DNA of 64,000 nt, taken from Pseudopithomyces maydicus (Eukaryota > Ascomycota > Dothideomycetes > Pleosporales > Didymosphaeriaceae). Positions 47,231 to 56,845 of the stretch are shown here, piece after piece. The stretch is taken from positions 372,001 to 436,000 of the forward strand of contig JANTUC010000022.1 of NCBI GenBank assembly GCA_026873275.1, written 5' to 3'. The translations under genes were made by a program, and so were the position numbers. The stretch's first letter is position 1, and each line of letters opens with the position of its first letter. A model generated the notes under the pieces. That model saw only the letters and a list, made by a program, of their open reading frames with translations, was not told where the DNA came from and made no database searches.

Positions 47231-47958
47231 GGTTTATCCACAGCTAGAGTATTGAGGACGAAATGAATACACAGGCCGAAGAGAAAGGAGGATGGATGAA
47301 AGTAGGCGCTGACACTTTCAGGCGGTCGGGTCTATTATCCTGCGCGGCTGTTCAGTTTCAATGACGAATCATGAGCTTGCGTCACATCCTGATCGGTGAG
47401 GCGAAAGCCGTGCGCAGCGATACCAGCTGCATCTCTCCTCCCAACGCGAGTCTGGTCACATGTACGTACATACGAACCAGGCAAACATGAGAAATCCTTT
47501 CGCTTATTATAAGGCTGAACTAGCGCTATGACATGCTTCAGATACCCAATATCTGGCCCCTTAATCGAGCACAGGCCTCGGTACACGTGCATGGGCTAAT
47601 ACAAAAAGAGACAAAGCTGATCATTTGGTCGCAGATTTATCCATTAATGTATTCCTAATTGATAACTGTGTTGTTGGTTGAAGTAGTCCGGCGGTCTAGC
47701 TACGTCTATTGCGGTATGGCCACGAGAACACGTGGATGGGTACGGCCGCAACATAACGCAATTTTTCATCATTCGTGAGACGATGAACAGTGTTAATGAA
47801 AAAAGCAACTGTACGATAGTGCCGGCTAGCGGCATCGCTAGTGAGGCGTACGAAACTTTGCTTGTCAAGGTAGTCTCAATGTCAATTGGGGAGAGTAGTA
47901 TGTTGACATGGCTTTCGCGGTAACACTGTGTACAGAACACTCAATTCCGAATCGCTCT
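47231..47958. other. Intergenic, no gene seen
   Basis: Upstream of the F-box-like gene and downstream of the acetylesterase gene, both minus strand. No supported frame, RNA gene or repeat. Confidence 0.4.
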
Positions 47959-48757
47959 CTAAGCTGGTTTTCCTGCTTTAATGAGAGCACTGAGGGTCGC
48001 ATTTGACTTTGTATATGCCTGGAAATTCGAAGGGTACTTCTCCACTAGCAGGTCACTCACAATCCTCGAGAAAACGACCCCACCCCAGGTGTTGAGATGT
48101 GTCCAGTCATCGGAAGCTAAATTATATTTACTTGAAGCAGTTTTTCCGATAGCATTAACATAGTTCTCGCTTGCGATGTTGAGGTCGATCCATTTGATGT
48201 TGTTGGACTGGGCGACGTCGATGGTAATGGTGCGCTGTGTGGCAAGATTTTCGGTAACCTTACCATCGGATTGAAAATTGCGTCGTGTCAACGGAGTCAC
48301 GAGAATGGGTTGAGCTCCTGCATTGGTGACTTCTTGTGCGTATTTGAGGAGATTAGCCTTGTACTGGTCGAGAGTGACACCCGATGTCTCTTTTTGGTCG
48401 TTGTGGCCGAACTGCACTGCGTTAGTGTCTTGGTCATGGAACGACCCTAAAACAAATTTGAATTACCTGGATTGTAGTGTATACATCATAGTTCGACTTA
48501 TATGTTCCGATATCCTTGATTATCTTCGCCCAGTCACCACCGGCCCGGAAGGAAGCTGTGGTAGCGCCACTATGCCCGTAATTATGACCGGTAGCTCCAT
48601 TGGAAAGAGTAGTACCAAGAAAAGCATCTCCCCATCCACCATTCGGTGCAGTCGTAGAGTCACCAGCAAGGAGCCAGTAGATCGGTTTTGCAGCACGGTC
48701 AATCAGTGGTGATGCGATCGCAGTCGACCATAGCAGCGCCGAAGCAAGAATGTACAT
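47959..48757 (-). CDS. CE12-type rhamnogalacturonan acetylesterase (SGNH), secreted
   Basis: Removes acetyl groups from pectic rhamnogalacturonan I; the SGNH-hydrolase fold is clear. Exons 48757-48467 and 48411-47959 encode 247 aa. A signal peptide ends near residue 15-16. Block I 'LLAGDSTTA' holds Ser34, block II is 'GGWGD', block III is 'FGHNDQK' (residues 98-104) and block V 'DDWTHLN' gives Asp199 and His202. The intron ends TGCAG; the first of two neighbouring CAG acceptors would break frame. The start at 48757 is preferred over the longer form (48793) because it places the hydrophobic signal directly after Met. With the xylanase it points to growth on plant material. Confidence 0.93.
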
Positions 48758-49705
48758 GATCGCTCGATAGGGAATGTGTATTTCGAAGAACAATTGGAGA
48801 TAATACGGGGACTTTCATTGATTTATATATGAACCCACCGCCCACACACACACTTACTGCGTTTCCTCCTTGATGTATATCCAGGTGGGATTAGCCATTG
48901 CAACTCGGGATATAATACAGCGAAGTTGATGAAAGCCTCTTAAGTGCCAAGAGCTTCCATGAATCGGAACACGTCAGTGTTAAGTGGTTGTTTGATCTTG
49001 GTCCGTCTTCATCTAATTAGTCCTTACGCAGAAAGCCACTGTCCAATAGGAAACGGGAAGAATGCGGGGGCAGATCGATCTACAGGGATCTCGCGGCAAA
49101 CATCCTCCGATACATACGAAATTGCATCGAACGGCTGTACTGTAGATATGGTCTGAGCGTAACTGCCTAGAACTGTTTGTTATTAAGTTTTATCGTTGCT
49201 GCTATTCTATATATTCCATCAGTGGATCGCAGCAGGATTAGGAATGGTTCGGGATTTGTGGACAGGGGTTATGACCTTTTCTAAGTCTGTAGTTTGCTGC
49301 TCCTGATGATTTCCATGGCTATTAGTAGCGGATATGGATTTTTTGATTCTTGGATTTACAGCTTCATGGGTTTAAATCTGTAAAACACATGCAAGGTTAT
49401 GACGACACGAGGGGAATTGAAAACGTGCGAGAAGGTGGTTAACACTATCTCTCCAAATACTCAAGATTGAACAATTTCAGATGATAGCGAAATATTAGAA
49501 GTCCATACAAGAACTGCTCAATCGTATGCTAGTAAAACACTTCTATAGTCGATACCCACGCCCTCCAACTGTATGATACTCCTCAATACCTACACTATTA
49601 TCACATGCCTCTTCCTCTTTTGGTCAGCATTGCTTGAACATAATACCCAAGTCTAGCATCCTCAGTGGGGACAATTTCCGATGCTTTTCCCCTCCCCCAG
49701 TGTTC
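48758..49705. other. Intergenic, no gene seen
   Basis: Promoter of the acetylesterase gene and 3' side of the next minus-strand gene. There are CA-rich bases near 48840. No supported gene or repeat. Confidence 0.4.
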
Positions 49706-51379
49706 TCAGTTTCCCTGATCTCTGTTTACGATGATCTTTCGGCGAGCCCAGCGTCCTTTCTGAAAAACCCAAATCCAACGGTGCTCAGGCACAGGATCCA
49801 CAAACGGCAAGACAACCTTCCAGCTCCAGTCTTCAAGACATGATTTGTATCTAGATAACCAGGACTCTTTATTGCCGTGGGGTATTTCGCTTTGTGATTC
49901 ATCTTCCTCGCCGATTGAGATAGCGGGATCGTTGAAGTTGCCGCCGTTCGACAAGCAAATTTGCCATTCTTCGAGAAGATTCGATCCAAGCTCATACTCG
50001 TACCATTCATCGAGCCAGTCATCCTCTGGATAAGAAAGATCGACATCTATTCCACGATTCCTCTTCAGATCATCTTCCACTTTGTTGGGCCAGTTCAGAA
50101 ACGCAAACGTCGCGTAATTGTCATTGTGATCATTATGACAATCAAAGTGGATATGAACCAGCTTTGGTAGAATGTTCTTGTTTCTCGTGAGGGGTTCGAG
50201 CCACGTGTATATCTCAAACATTGGGTACAAGACAGTAAGAGATTCCAAGATTGGAGGTAGGAAATCCGAAATGGTCGGTTGATGCGTGATAACGTCGAAG
50301 CCAAGCAATCCGTCGTAGGGGATCTCCAGCTTCTTCAAAACCCTGAATTCTTGGAGGCCCTGTACAGGGAGACAAAATTGAAGGAAACCTTTAGAACCAT
50401 GGACTCGAAAATAAACCTCTTCCAAAGTACTTCGGGAGAACGCTAGGGTAGTGGCAAGAGCATCAAACCTGCCAACAGTGATACCTGTTGAAGTATGTCC
50501 AACAGCTTCATCGTCGTCACTATCATATCCCGTGTCAATACATATACCGGCCTTCTTCAGCGACCGAAGGTGCTTCATAAAGCTGTTCAAGTGGATGTGA
50601 TCCTGAGCTATTGGGTTGAGAATCTGTGTATAGCTCAACATAGAGAACTCCTCGAGACTATTAGGTATGCTAGCCGGTTGGTTTACCATAGACCGAAGAC
50701 TCGTATGTTTGAGAGACAGTCGCGTTAATTTTGGAAGACTGGCCAAGACGTAGTGGAACCCCGGTCCGGCATATTCAAGAGACTTGAGTTTTCTCAACGC
50801 CAACTTGTTAAGTGCTTCTGCCGAGTCCAGGTCCAAGTCCCCGAAAAATCCCTCTCGGTCAATGAAATATCTCGCATTGCCTATATGAATGGTGACTTCT
50901 TCTAGCTCATCCATGATATCGCATATCATCGAGCTTGCGAACAGTACCTCTCTCATACTAATCTTGGTAGAGCGTGAGAAAGGATGGGGACGCTGAAGGA
51001 TGTTATGAATGGGAACTTCCACTTCCACCTGCACATGGAGGAATGTATAGACATGAAAGCGCTTCACCAGCTTAGCGAGTTTTGGACAGCTCGACAAAGT
51101 CCGATGCAGAAGCCACAAGACATTTCCGGGTATAGCCATCAATTTAATACACGAGTAGAGAATTTCTTCGCCGACTTTGCGAAAACGTTGGCTGACTCGC
51201 ATAATTGCTGCCTGATCATTACGGCTGAGCTTTTGGCCCAACATGATCAGCAGCTCATTCGGAAGCTGACCTATGCTAGTATCGTCGAACGGACGCTCAG
51301 GTCGCATGGGTATTGCTGGATTGAATGGGTCCTGTTGCGGCATATGGTTGACAAGTTGTGTTGCAGGAACCCCGTTCAT
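49706..51379 (-). CDS. F-box protein with leucine-rich tail
   Basis: The frame runs to 557 aa from the ATG at 51379. Residues about 36-70 read 'IGQLPNELLIMLGQKLSRNDQAA' and 'MRVSQRFRKVGEEILY', a canonical F-box followed by the usual hydrophobic helix. Leu-rich segments downstream ('LRKLKSLEYAGPG', 'LPKLTRLSLKHTSL', 'LRSLKKAGICID', 'RVLKKLEIPYDG') suggest irregular LRRs for substrate binding. An intron at 51432-51498 (GTAAGT...CTTCAG) lies just upstream in a probably untranslated leader; no in-frame ATG occurs above it. Targets are unknown. The family is large and fast-evolving in filamentous fungi. Confidence 0.82.
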   Translation of the reverse strand: MNGVPATQLVNHMPQQDPFNPAIPMRPERPFDDTSIGQLPNELLIMLGQKLSRNDQAAIMRVSQRFRKVGEEILYSCIKLMAIPGNVLWLLHRTLSSCPKLAKLVKRFHVYTFLHVQVEVEVPIHNILQRPHPFSRSTKISMREVLFASSMICDIMDELEEVTIHIGNARYFIDREGFFGDLDLDSAEALNKLALRKLKSLEYAGPGFHYVLASLPKLTRLSLKHTSLRSMVNQPASIPNSLEEFSMLSYTQILNPIAQDHIHLNSFMKHLRSLKKAGICIDTGYDSDDDEAVGHTSTGITVGRFDALATTLAFSRSTLEEVYFRVHGSKGFLQFCLPVQGLQEFRVLKKLEIPYDGLLGFDVITHQPTISDFLPPILESLTVLYPMFEIYTWLEPLTRNKNILPKLVHIHFDCHNDHNDNYATFAFLNWPNKVEDDLKRNRGIDVDLSYPEDDWLDEWYEYELGSNLLEEWQICLSNGGNFNDPAISIGEEDESQSEIPHGNKESWLSRYKSCLEDWSWKVVLPFVDPVPEHRWIWVFQKGRWARRKIIVNRDQGN

Positions 51380-52404
51380 TTCCGTACGGCTGCTATCGTG
51401 CACGACCACCTCGAACTCGTGCTCTTCCTCCCTGAAGAGAAATATCTAGTCGAGTCAATACAGGTTTCAAAGCTGAATGCAGCTATTATCGGACTTACTT
51501 CTGCTGCTTTTAAGGCTGCAGATGATTGACTATGGGTGCCAGTGGATGCTGGTGGATGCTGATGATTGGTGATGGGTGCTGGCGACTGCTGGCGGCTGTT
51601 GATCGGTGGTGGTGGCAGGTTTGCCGTGGCAGGTTCGCTGTGGTAGTGAGAAGCGGTAAGAGAAACGTGTGGAGCGCGAAGTCGGTCCTTTATAAATAAC
51701 TGACTGGTGTTATAGGGTTTTTGTTCTTACTAAACTTCGCAAACGCGCAGGCAGCACTTACTCGAGCAATCGGAAATCCCGCGTCATGACGTTCTCCGAG
51801 TTTACCGCGTTGAATAGGAATTTCTTAAACGTCTCCACCCGCCAGATTTACTGAGCTTTTTATATAAAATACATATACGATCTAGTCATATATTAACTTA
51901 GAATTATAAATGATAGATTTGGAAAGAAGTATCTCCATAGATTTGGATAGGCAGATCAAATATGGCTAGAAAATTGAATCGTAAATACAAGATAACTACT
52001 TATGGATTTGAGACTTCTCTCCCATAAATAGTTAGATCGAAGGAGCTTTTCTCATTGCTATCCAATTCAAAAGACAACTCGATCTGCCCTTTGAGCTATT
52101 CAGAAGTTGGAGGATCGTGTTTTTATATCCCTCCAGAGAGTAGCAAATAATCATGCTTTGTTAACAAGTGACTGGTAAAATAGATTAAATTGTTGCATCA
52201 ATCATATCCCACAAATGAAACCACCTAGTCTAGCTTCACATATTCAAGAAATGCTTTGCGTTGAGTTTCTGATGTGCCCCTAGTGACATTGACTTGATCT
52301 AATTTGTAAACGTCTAAACACCGTGTAATAAATCAGACACCACATCTTTCAAACGGTTATCTATATCCATCATCATGCCACTGTGTAAAATATCTTTATT
52401 TCCA
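51380..52404. other. Intergenic, no gene seen
   Basis: Contains the leader intron of the F-box gene (51432-51498), then imperfect GGTGCTGG/TGGTG-type repeats at 51535-51620, then AT-leaning sequence without a gene up to the P450. Confidence 0.45.
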
Positions 52405-54054
52405 TCATCGCTTCACAAACCTGACCCCAGCTTCCTCGGGACGTCGCAAGTGAGTACTGACATTGAAGTATTTGTCATCGAGCAGCTTCAATAATCGTTC
52501 TGTTGCGGAACGGCCACTCTGCCCGTCGACTACAACCTCCACCCTCCATTCCGAAAGAACCTGAGCGATCAAAGCCACAAATTCGACCTGGCTAAACTTC
52601 TTTCCAGGGCAGACACGTGTGCCAAAAATCCAAGGGCTGTACATCGGGCCTTCCGGGACGACTAACGCTTCCTCTCCGGACTGCGATGCCGACACAAATC
52701 GCTGCGGGTTGAAGACTTCGGCATCTTCGCCCCAACGTGGTGAAAGGTGTCCACCATAAAAGTGACCACCTACGGATGTTCCAGGGTCAATCAAGATAGT
52801 TCGGGCACCTGAAGCTGTTGTGACGGGGAGCTCCATTGGTCGGGTGGGTGAACGAACAAGCATCGGAGCAGGACTCGCTAGGCGCAAGGTTTCGTACATG
52901 ATTGCGAGGCAGCGTACAAGTTTTGGATACACGGAGTCGTAGCTCGCGTCTTCGCTTTTGCCGATATAATGATCTCTCAATTCTTCATAAACCCAGTCTT
53001 GAGTTTCCGGGTACGCAGCGAGATACGAAAGTGCAAATGTCAAGCTCGATGCTGTTGTCTCAAATCCAGCAAGGTTGAAAACAAAAAGATTGCCGTACAA
53101 TTCAGAGTCTGTCAGATAAGAGGGTCTTCCAGTTGTTTTCTGTAATTGCTGCTTCTCCGCCTCATTTGCCTTTACCATAGCTCCTAGAAGACTTGTCTTT
53201 TGCAACTTTTCAGACTGATTCTTAGAGTTCTGCATGTGCCTCAGAACGGATTCTTCCATGTATAGTCTTAGCTCGGCTAACGAAACCTTCAAGTTTCTCA
53301 ATGTGGCAGGCAACAGATAGTCTGGTACCTTCAGACTATTAAAGACTGCAGTGAGCAGAATGTGCTGCAGGATGAACCCTAAACTGTCCAGGAGGGATTG
53401 ACTGTGTCCTGGTGGAACTGTAGTTAGTGGCATTTCCTGGCCAAAACCAACATTGGCCAGCACCTGCATCGCCACCACATCAAAGGTTGATCGTATTCGG
53501 CCCAGAGATCTCTCGTTCTCTCCTTCAAAATCAATCTTTTTAGCTCTTACAGTGGTCTCGTTCCAGACTTCCCGAAAGGCATTCTCATTGAACGCACTCG
53601 ATGTAATCTTGCGATGCCTCTGCCATTCTGCGCCGTTGGTCGAGCTAACGTTCTGCCCGTAGAAAGCGAACAGGTTTGCTTGCGACGGCGGCTGAGGCCA
53701 GTTTTTGTGATCCCCGAAAATCGTTTGAACAGCAGGCGGATAGCAGGTGGCAACGATGTTCGAATCTGGAGAACACAGGACAAAGTTTTCGCCGAGGCGG
53801 TTAGATGTACGCGCTCTATCTTCTGTTGGCCATCCCATGTTCGTATAGATGTACCAGTCTCCTAGGCCAAACGGAAGGCGCTGGACCCAGCTAAAAAGCG
53901 GTCGTAAGGGCATCCACCATACTTCCTCAAACGATACCGGTAGCACGATAATTGGGATTCCAAACGATTTTGCAGCTTGATAGTTGGTGAAAAGTTTGTA
54001 AGCGCGATGCAGAAACCAGAGTACGGCGGGGGAGAACATGAGATAGACAACCAT
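52405..54054 (-). CDS. Cytochrome P450 monooxygenase, single exon
   Basis: Intact 549-aa frame with no intron. An N-terminal hydrophobic anchor (residues 2-14) is followed by a second amphipathic helix. C-helix 'WQRHRKITSSAF', I-helix 'NLAGFETTASSLTFALSY', K-helix 'ETLR' and 'VFNPQRF' are present. The heme loop is 'WIFGTRVCPGKKF' with Cys482. The usual first Phe of FxxGxRxC is Trp, as in several fungal P450 families whose loop reads PWSxG. It shares little with the P450 at 20-22 kb, so they are different families. Its neighbour 2.8 kb away is a broken BAHD acyltransferase, which hints at a former small metabolic cluster; the substrate is unknown. Confidence 0.92.
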   Translation of the reverse strand: MVVYLMFSPAVLWFLHRAYKLFTNYQAAKSFGIPIIVLPVSFEEVWWMPLRPLFSWVQRLPFGLGDWYIYTNMGWPTEDRARTSNRLGENFVLCSPDSNIVATCYPPAVQTIFGDHKNWPQPPSQANLFAFYGQNVSSTNGAEWQRHRKITSSAFNENAFREVWNETTVRAKKIDFEGENERSLGRIRSTFDVVAMQVLANVGFGQEMPLTTVPPGHSQSLLDSLGFILQHILLTAVFNSLKVPDYLLPATLRNLKVSLAELRLYMEESVLRHMQNSKNQSEKLQKTSLLGAMVKANEAEKQQLQKTTGRPSYLTDSELYGNLFVFNLAGFETTASSLTFALSYLAAYPETQDWVYEELRDHYIGKSEDASYDSVYPKLVRCLAIMYETLRLASPAPMLVRSPTRPMELPVTTASGARTILIDPGTSVGGHFYGGHLSPRWGEDAEVFNPQRFVSASQSGEEALVVPEGPMYSPWIFGTRVCPGKKFSQVEFVALIAQVLSEWRVEVVVDGQSGRSATERLLKLLDDKYFNVSTHLRRPEEAGVRFVKR

Positions 54055-55211
54055 CTCGATGTACAGTACTAGAGGATATCGAGACGTCTTTCGAAATCTG
54101 GTACTCTCTAATTTATATGTACACCATTGATGAGCAGCACGGCTGATAGCTCACGATTCGCTTAGTCTAAAGGATTTCGTGTGCCGATTCGTATAACCGC
54201 AGTAGCGCTTATTCGCCCCACGATAGTACATTCTAATTGTAGCCTTTGTCTGGGTCGCTACGGGTAAGCTAAAGCTTGGCGTATTTCTCCTCCAGTCTTA
54301 ATTGCAACGCTAGACGGTGATAAGGAGTGTCTCGCGCAATGATTCGGGCATAAGATTTGGTGGATTTGATGGAGCACACTACTGGGGCGGAATTTGGTTC
54401 AACCGAATCCCTCTTTCGTTTGTCAGCCACAGTGCGGGAGCGGAATGTAACGTGAAGTACCTAGTCCCTACTATTTTTCATGATAATCTCCATGAATGGT
54501 AGGCTAATGTTTGTTGACACGCGAACGGAGCGTACGAGCCTCGAAATGTGATTCTCGTACGCCCTATAAATCTAACTTGCTCTGGTTGCAATGCTACACC
54601 CCAATCAATTCTTTGTTGAAGGTAAGACCCGTTGACTGGCCAACAGTATTTCCCATAGGTTTTCCATTCTCTGCCTTGCCGTCAAACGCTTGACCCATAA
54701 TAACACTTCCATATGTCATCGCTAATGGCTGGTTGCACATGTAAAAAAGCCAACCCTTTGTTACGGGCTTCTACCACTGATCCTGGGCACCGAAATCGGT
54801 AAATTGATATCTGTGCTGTTGCAGCGTCCACCATAACTTTTGTATGATTATTGTAAAGTACAAATGGACGCTTCGAAATCCTTCTTGCAATCTTGTTGTA
54901 GCCACTTAGGCGTAAGTTACACTGTCTTCCAAATCCTCTCACTGTCAGTCCTGGTTTGGTTCTAATGGGAGAGTGCGGTGAAAGATACAAGACAAGCACA
55001 GAGGCAGCTTCTCACTTGAAGGCCGCACGGTCCTTCCCGCCCGTTTGTATCAATATTTTGGTTGAGTGGATACACGTGACCACGCGACCGCGGGCGCCCA
55101 CCCGCACCTTCCCCAATATTTAGAGCAGGCAGTCCGCACCTCCCACTATCACAACACTTTGTCACAGATTTTACCCGCTCGCAACAACCGCATCACAGCA
55201 GCAGGTCCAAC
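54055..55211. other. Intergenic, divergent promoters of P450 and F-box genes
   Basis: 1.16 kb between divergent start codons. Short open frames (60-105 codons) lack motifs. Bases 55020-55200 are GC-rich, as in a core promoter. Confidence 0.4.
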
Positions 55212-56534
55212 ATGACCCAGATACAGGATCTACCAGACGAGCTGCTGCTCAAGGTAGCGTGCCGAATCCGTGGCAAGTATCGCAACTCCAACTTGACCAA
55301 CCTCGCCCTCGTGTCTCGACGATTTCGACCCGTCGCACAAGAAGCTCTTCTACAGGAACCGTCTCTCAAGCTCTCAGAACTCGGTACCTTCATGATACAG
55401 GTGAGCCGCAAAGATTGGGTTGTTCCAAAGATTCGTTCTTTGGAATTGTGGAGCGCGAAGAAAGAGCGATATGCCCGGCCTGCTGATTCAGATCACTTCG
55501 CGACACAGAGAACTTCCATTGCCAATCTCCGTCTCTACCTTGAATTTCTTCTAAGCAACAACAATCCCGGATATGTAAAGGTTCCCTGTCCACCCTGGCT
55601 TCGTGCGTTCTTCGATCGAGAAACCTGTATAGATACGATTAAGCGCTTCTCGGACAAGCCAGCACACGAGGATCTATGGATGGCTGCTATGGAAGACGAC
55701 GTATTGCAAGGGCTTCTTGGCCTATTGCTTGTTAGTCTACCGAACCTGAAGGAGCTTCACTGCGCTGGAATGTGGCTAATGGACTTCCCGCTCCTAGCAC
55801 GCGCACTAAGCGCCGCGGTTGCAATAAAAATTCCACATACTTGGAAGCATGAGTATCTCGCCGGGGTCATGAAGGAGTTAGCTCCCAAGCTAGAAGTTCT
55901 GGAAATGCCTACGAGCTGCACCAGAATGTTCTTCTCCGGTCGCATGTTTTCGGTGTTCGACTATCTCTGTTTCACGGGATTGAAAGAACTCAACATGCCA
56001 ATGTCTCTCATCGATTTTAGGCGGGTGCGTCCTTCTGCAACAAATCCATCGGCCGCACACTTGCTTCCTCCGAGTCTTCAGGTATTGCGCATTAGCGAAG
56101 GTCGAGCCTCGGTAAGATGGTTCATTGAGGACATCTGCAAAGCGAAAAAGAATGATAACAAGCTTCAGGCACTCAAGCACATTGAGATCTTCTACTGCCT
56201 CTCCCACGATAAGATCATGGCGGATTCAGTGGTGCTGGGGTGCCAGAACCTGCTTCAAGACCTGAGGAGCCTTTGCTCTGATGCGAGGATTCGAGTTTCA
56301 CTTTATTTCCCAAGCACACCTTTTAGGACTTGCGATGTAGACAGGAGTATCTGGTCCCTCCGAGATAGCCAGGAGATCATGCAGAGCGAGTGGCAGGTGT
56401 ACTGCCAGTTTTACAACATTGATATTTCCGAAGTGGATCCTCGCGACGTCCCCCGTTTGGCACAGGATTTCCTAGACTCCCGGAAAGAATTCAATTTCGA
56501 TGTGGATGGCGATATTGAGATGCTGGGTGGCTGA
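55212..56534 (+). CDS. F-box protein
   Basis: Intact 440-aa single exon. Residues 5-45 read 'QDLPDELLLKVACRI' and 'LTNLALVSRRFRPVAQEALL', an F-box with the usual 'L..VSRRFRP' second half. Downstream Leu-rich stretches ('LVSLPNLKELHCAGMWL', 'LAPKLEVLEMP', 'GLKELNMPMSLIDF') look like weak LRRs. The C terminus is acidic. It probably recruits a substrate to an SCF ubiquitin ligase; the target is unknown. The gene lies on the opposite strand from its P450 and acyltransferase neighbours. Confidence 0.85.
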   Translation: MTQIQDLPDELLLKVACRIRGKYRNSNLTNLALVSRRFRPVAQEALLQEPSLKLSELGTFMIQVSRKDWVVPKIRSLELWSAKKERYARPADSDHFATQRTSIANLRLYLEFLLSNNNPGYVKVPCPPWLRAFFDRETCIDTIKRFSDKPAHEDLWMAAMEDDVLQGLLGLLLVSLPNLKELHCAGMWLMDFPLLARALSAAVAIKIPHTWKHEYLAGVMKELAPKLEVLEMPTSCTRMFFSGRMFSVFDYLCFTGLKELNMPMSLIDFRRVRPSATNPSAAHLLPPSLQVLRISEGRASVRWFIEDICKAKKNDNKLQALKHIEIFYCLSHDKIMADSVVLGCQNLLQDLRSLCSDARIRVSLYFPSTPFRTCDVDRSIWSLRDSQEIMQSEWQVYCQFYNIDISEVDPRDVPRLAQDFLDSRKEFNFDVDGDIEMLGG

Positions 56535-56845
56535 GAGATGCCAATGACAAGGCGCATGGAATTAAAAAAGCACTTACTTCACGACTTCCCGATACCCCAC
56601 GGCAACATTTCCCAACGAACCTTCTATCCGATGCATGAAACATGGTAAGTTAGAACAGCGATTCAACATAATCATATTATTCCATCTGCTAATTCAGGTC
56701 TACAGGATTTCTTTTCGACAGCAGAAAGGGTCTAGATCCCTTGTTGCACTCTTCTTTGATTTTCTATTCGCTCGACTACATTTGATGGCCTCCAATCAGT
56801 CAGATGAGACTTTGTACAGTAAAAAGTGCTTCCAATGCCATTGCA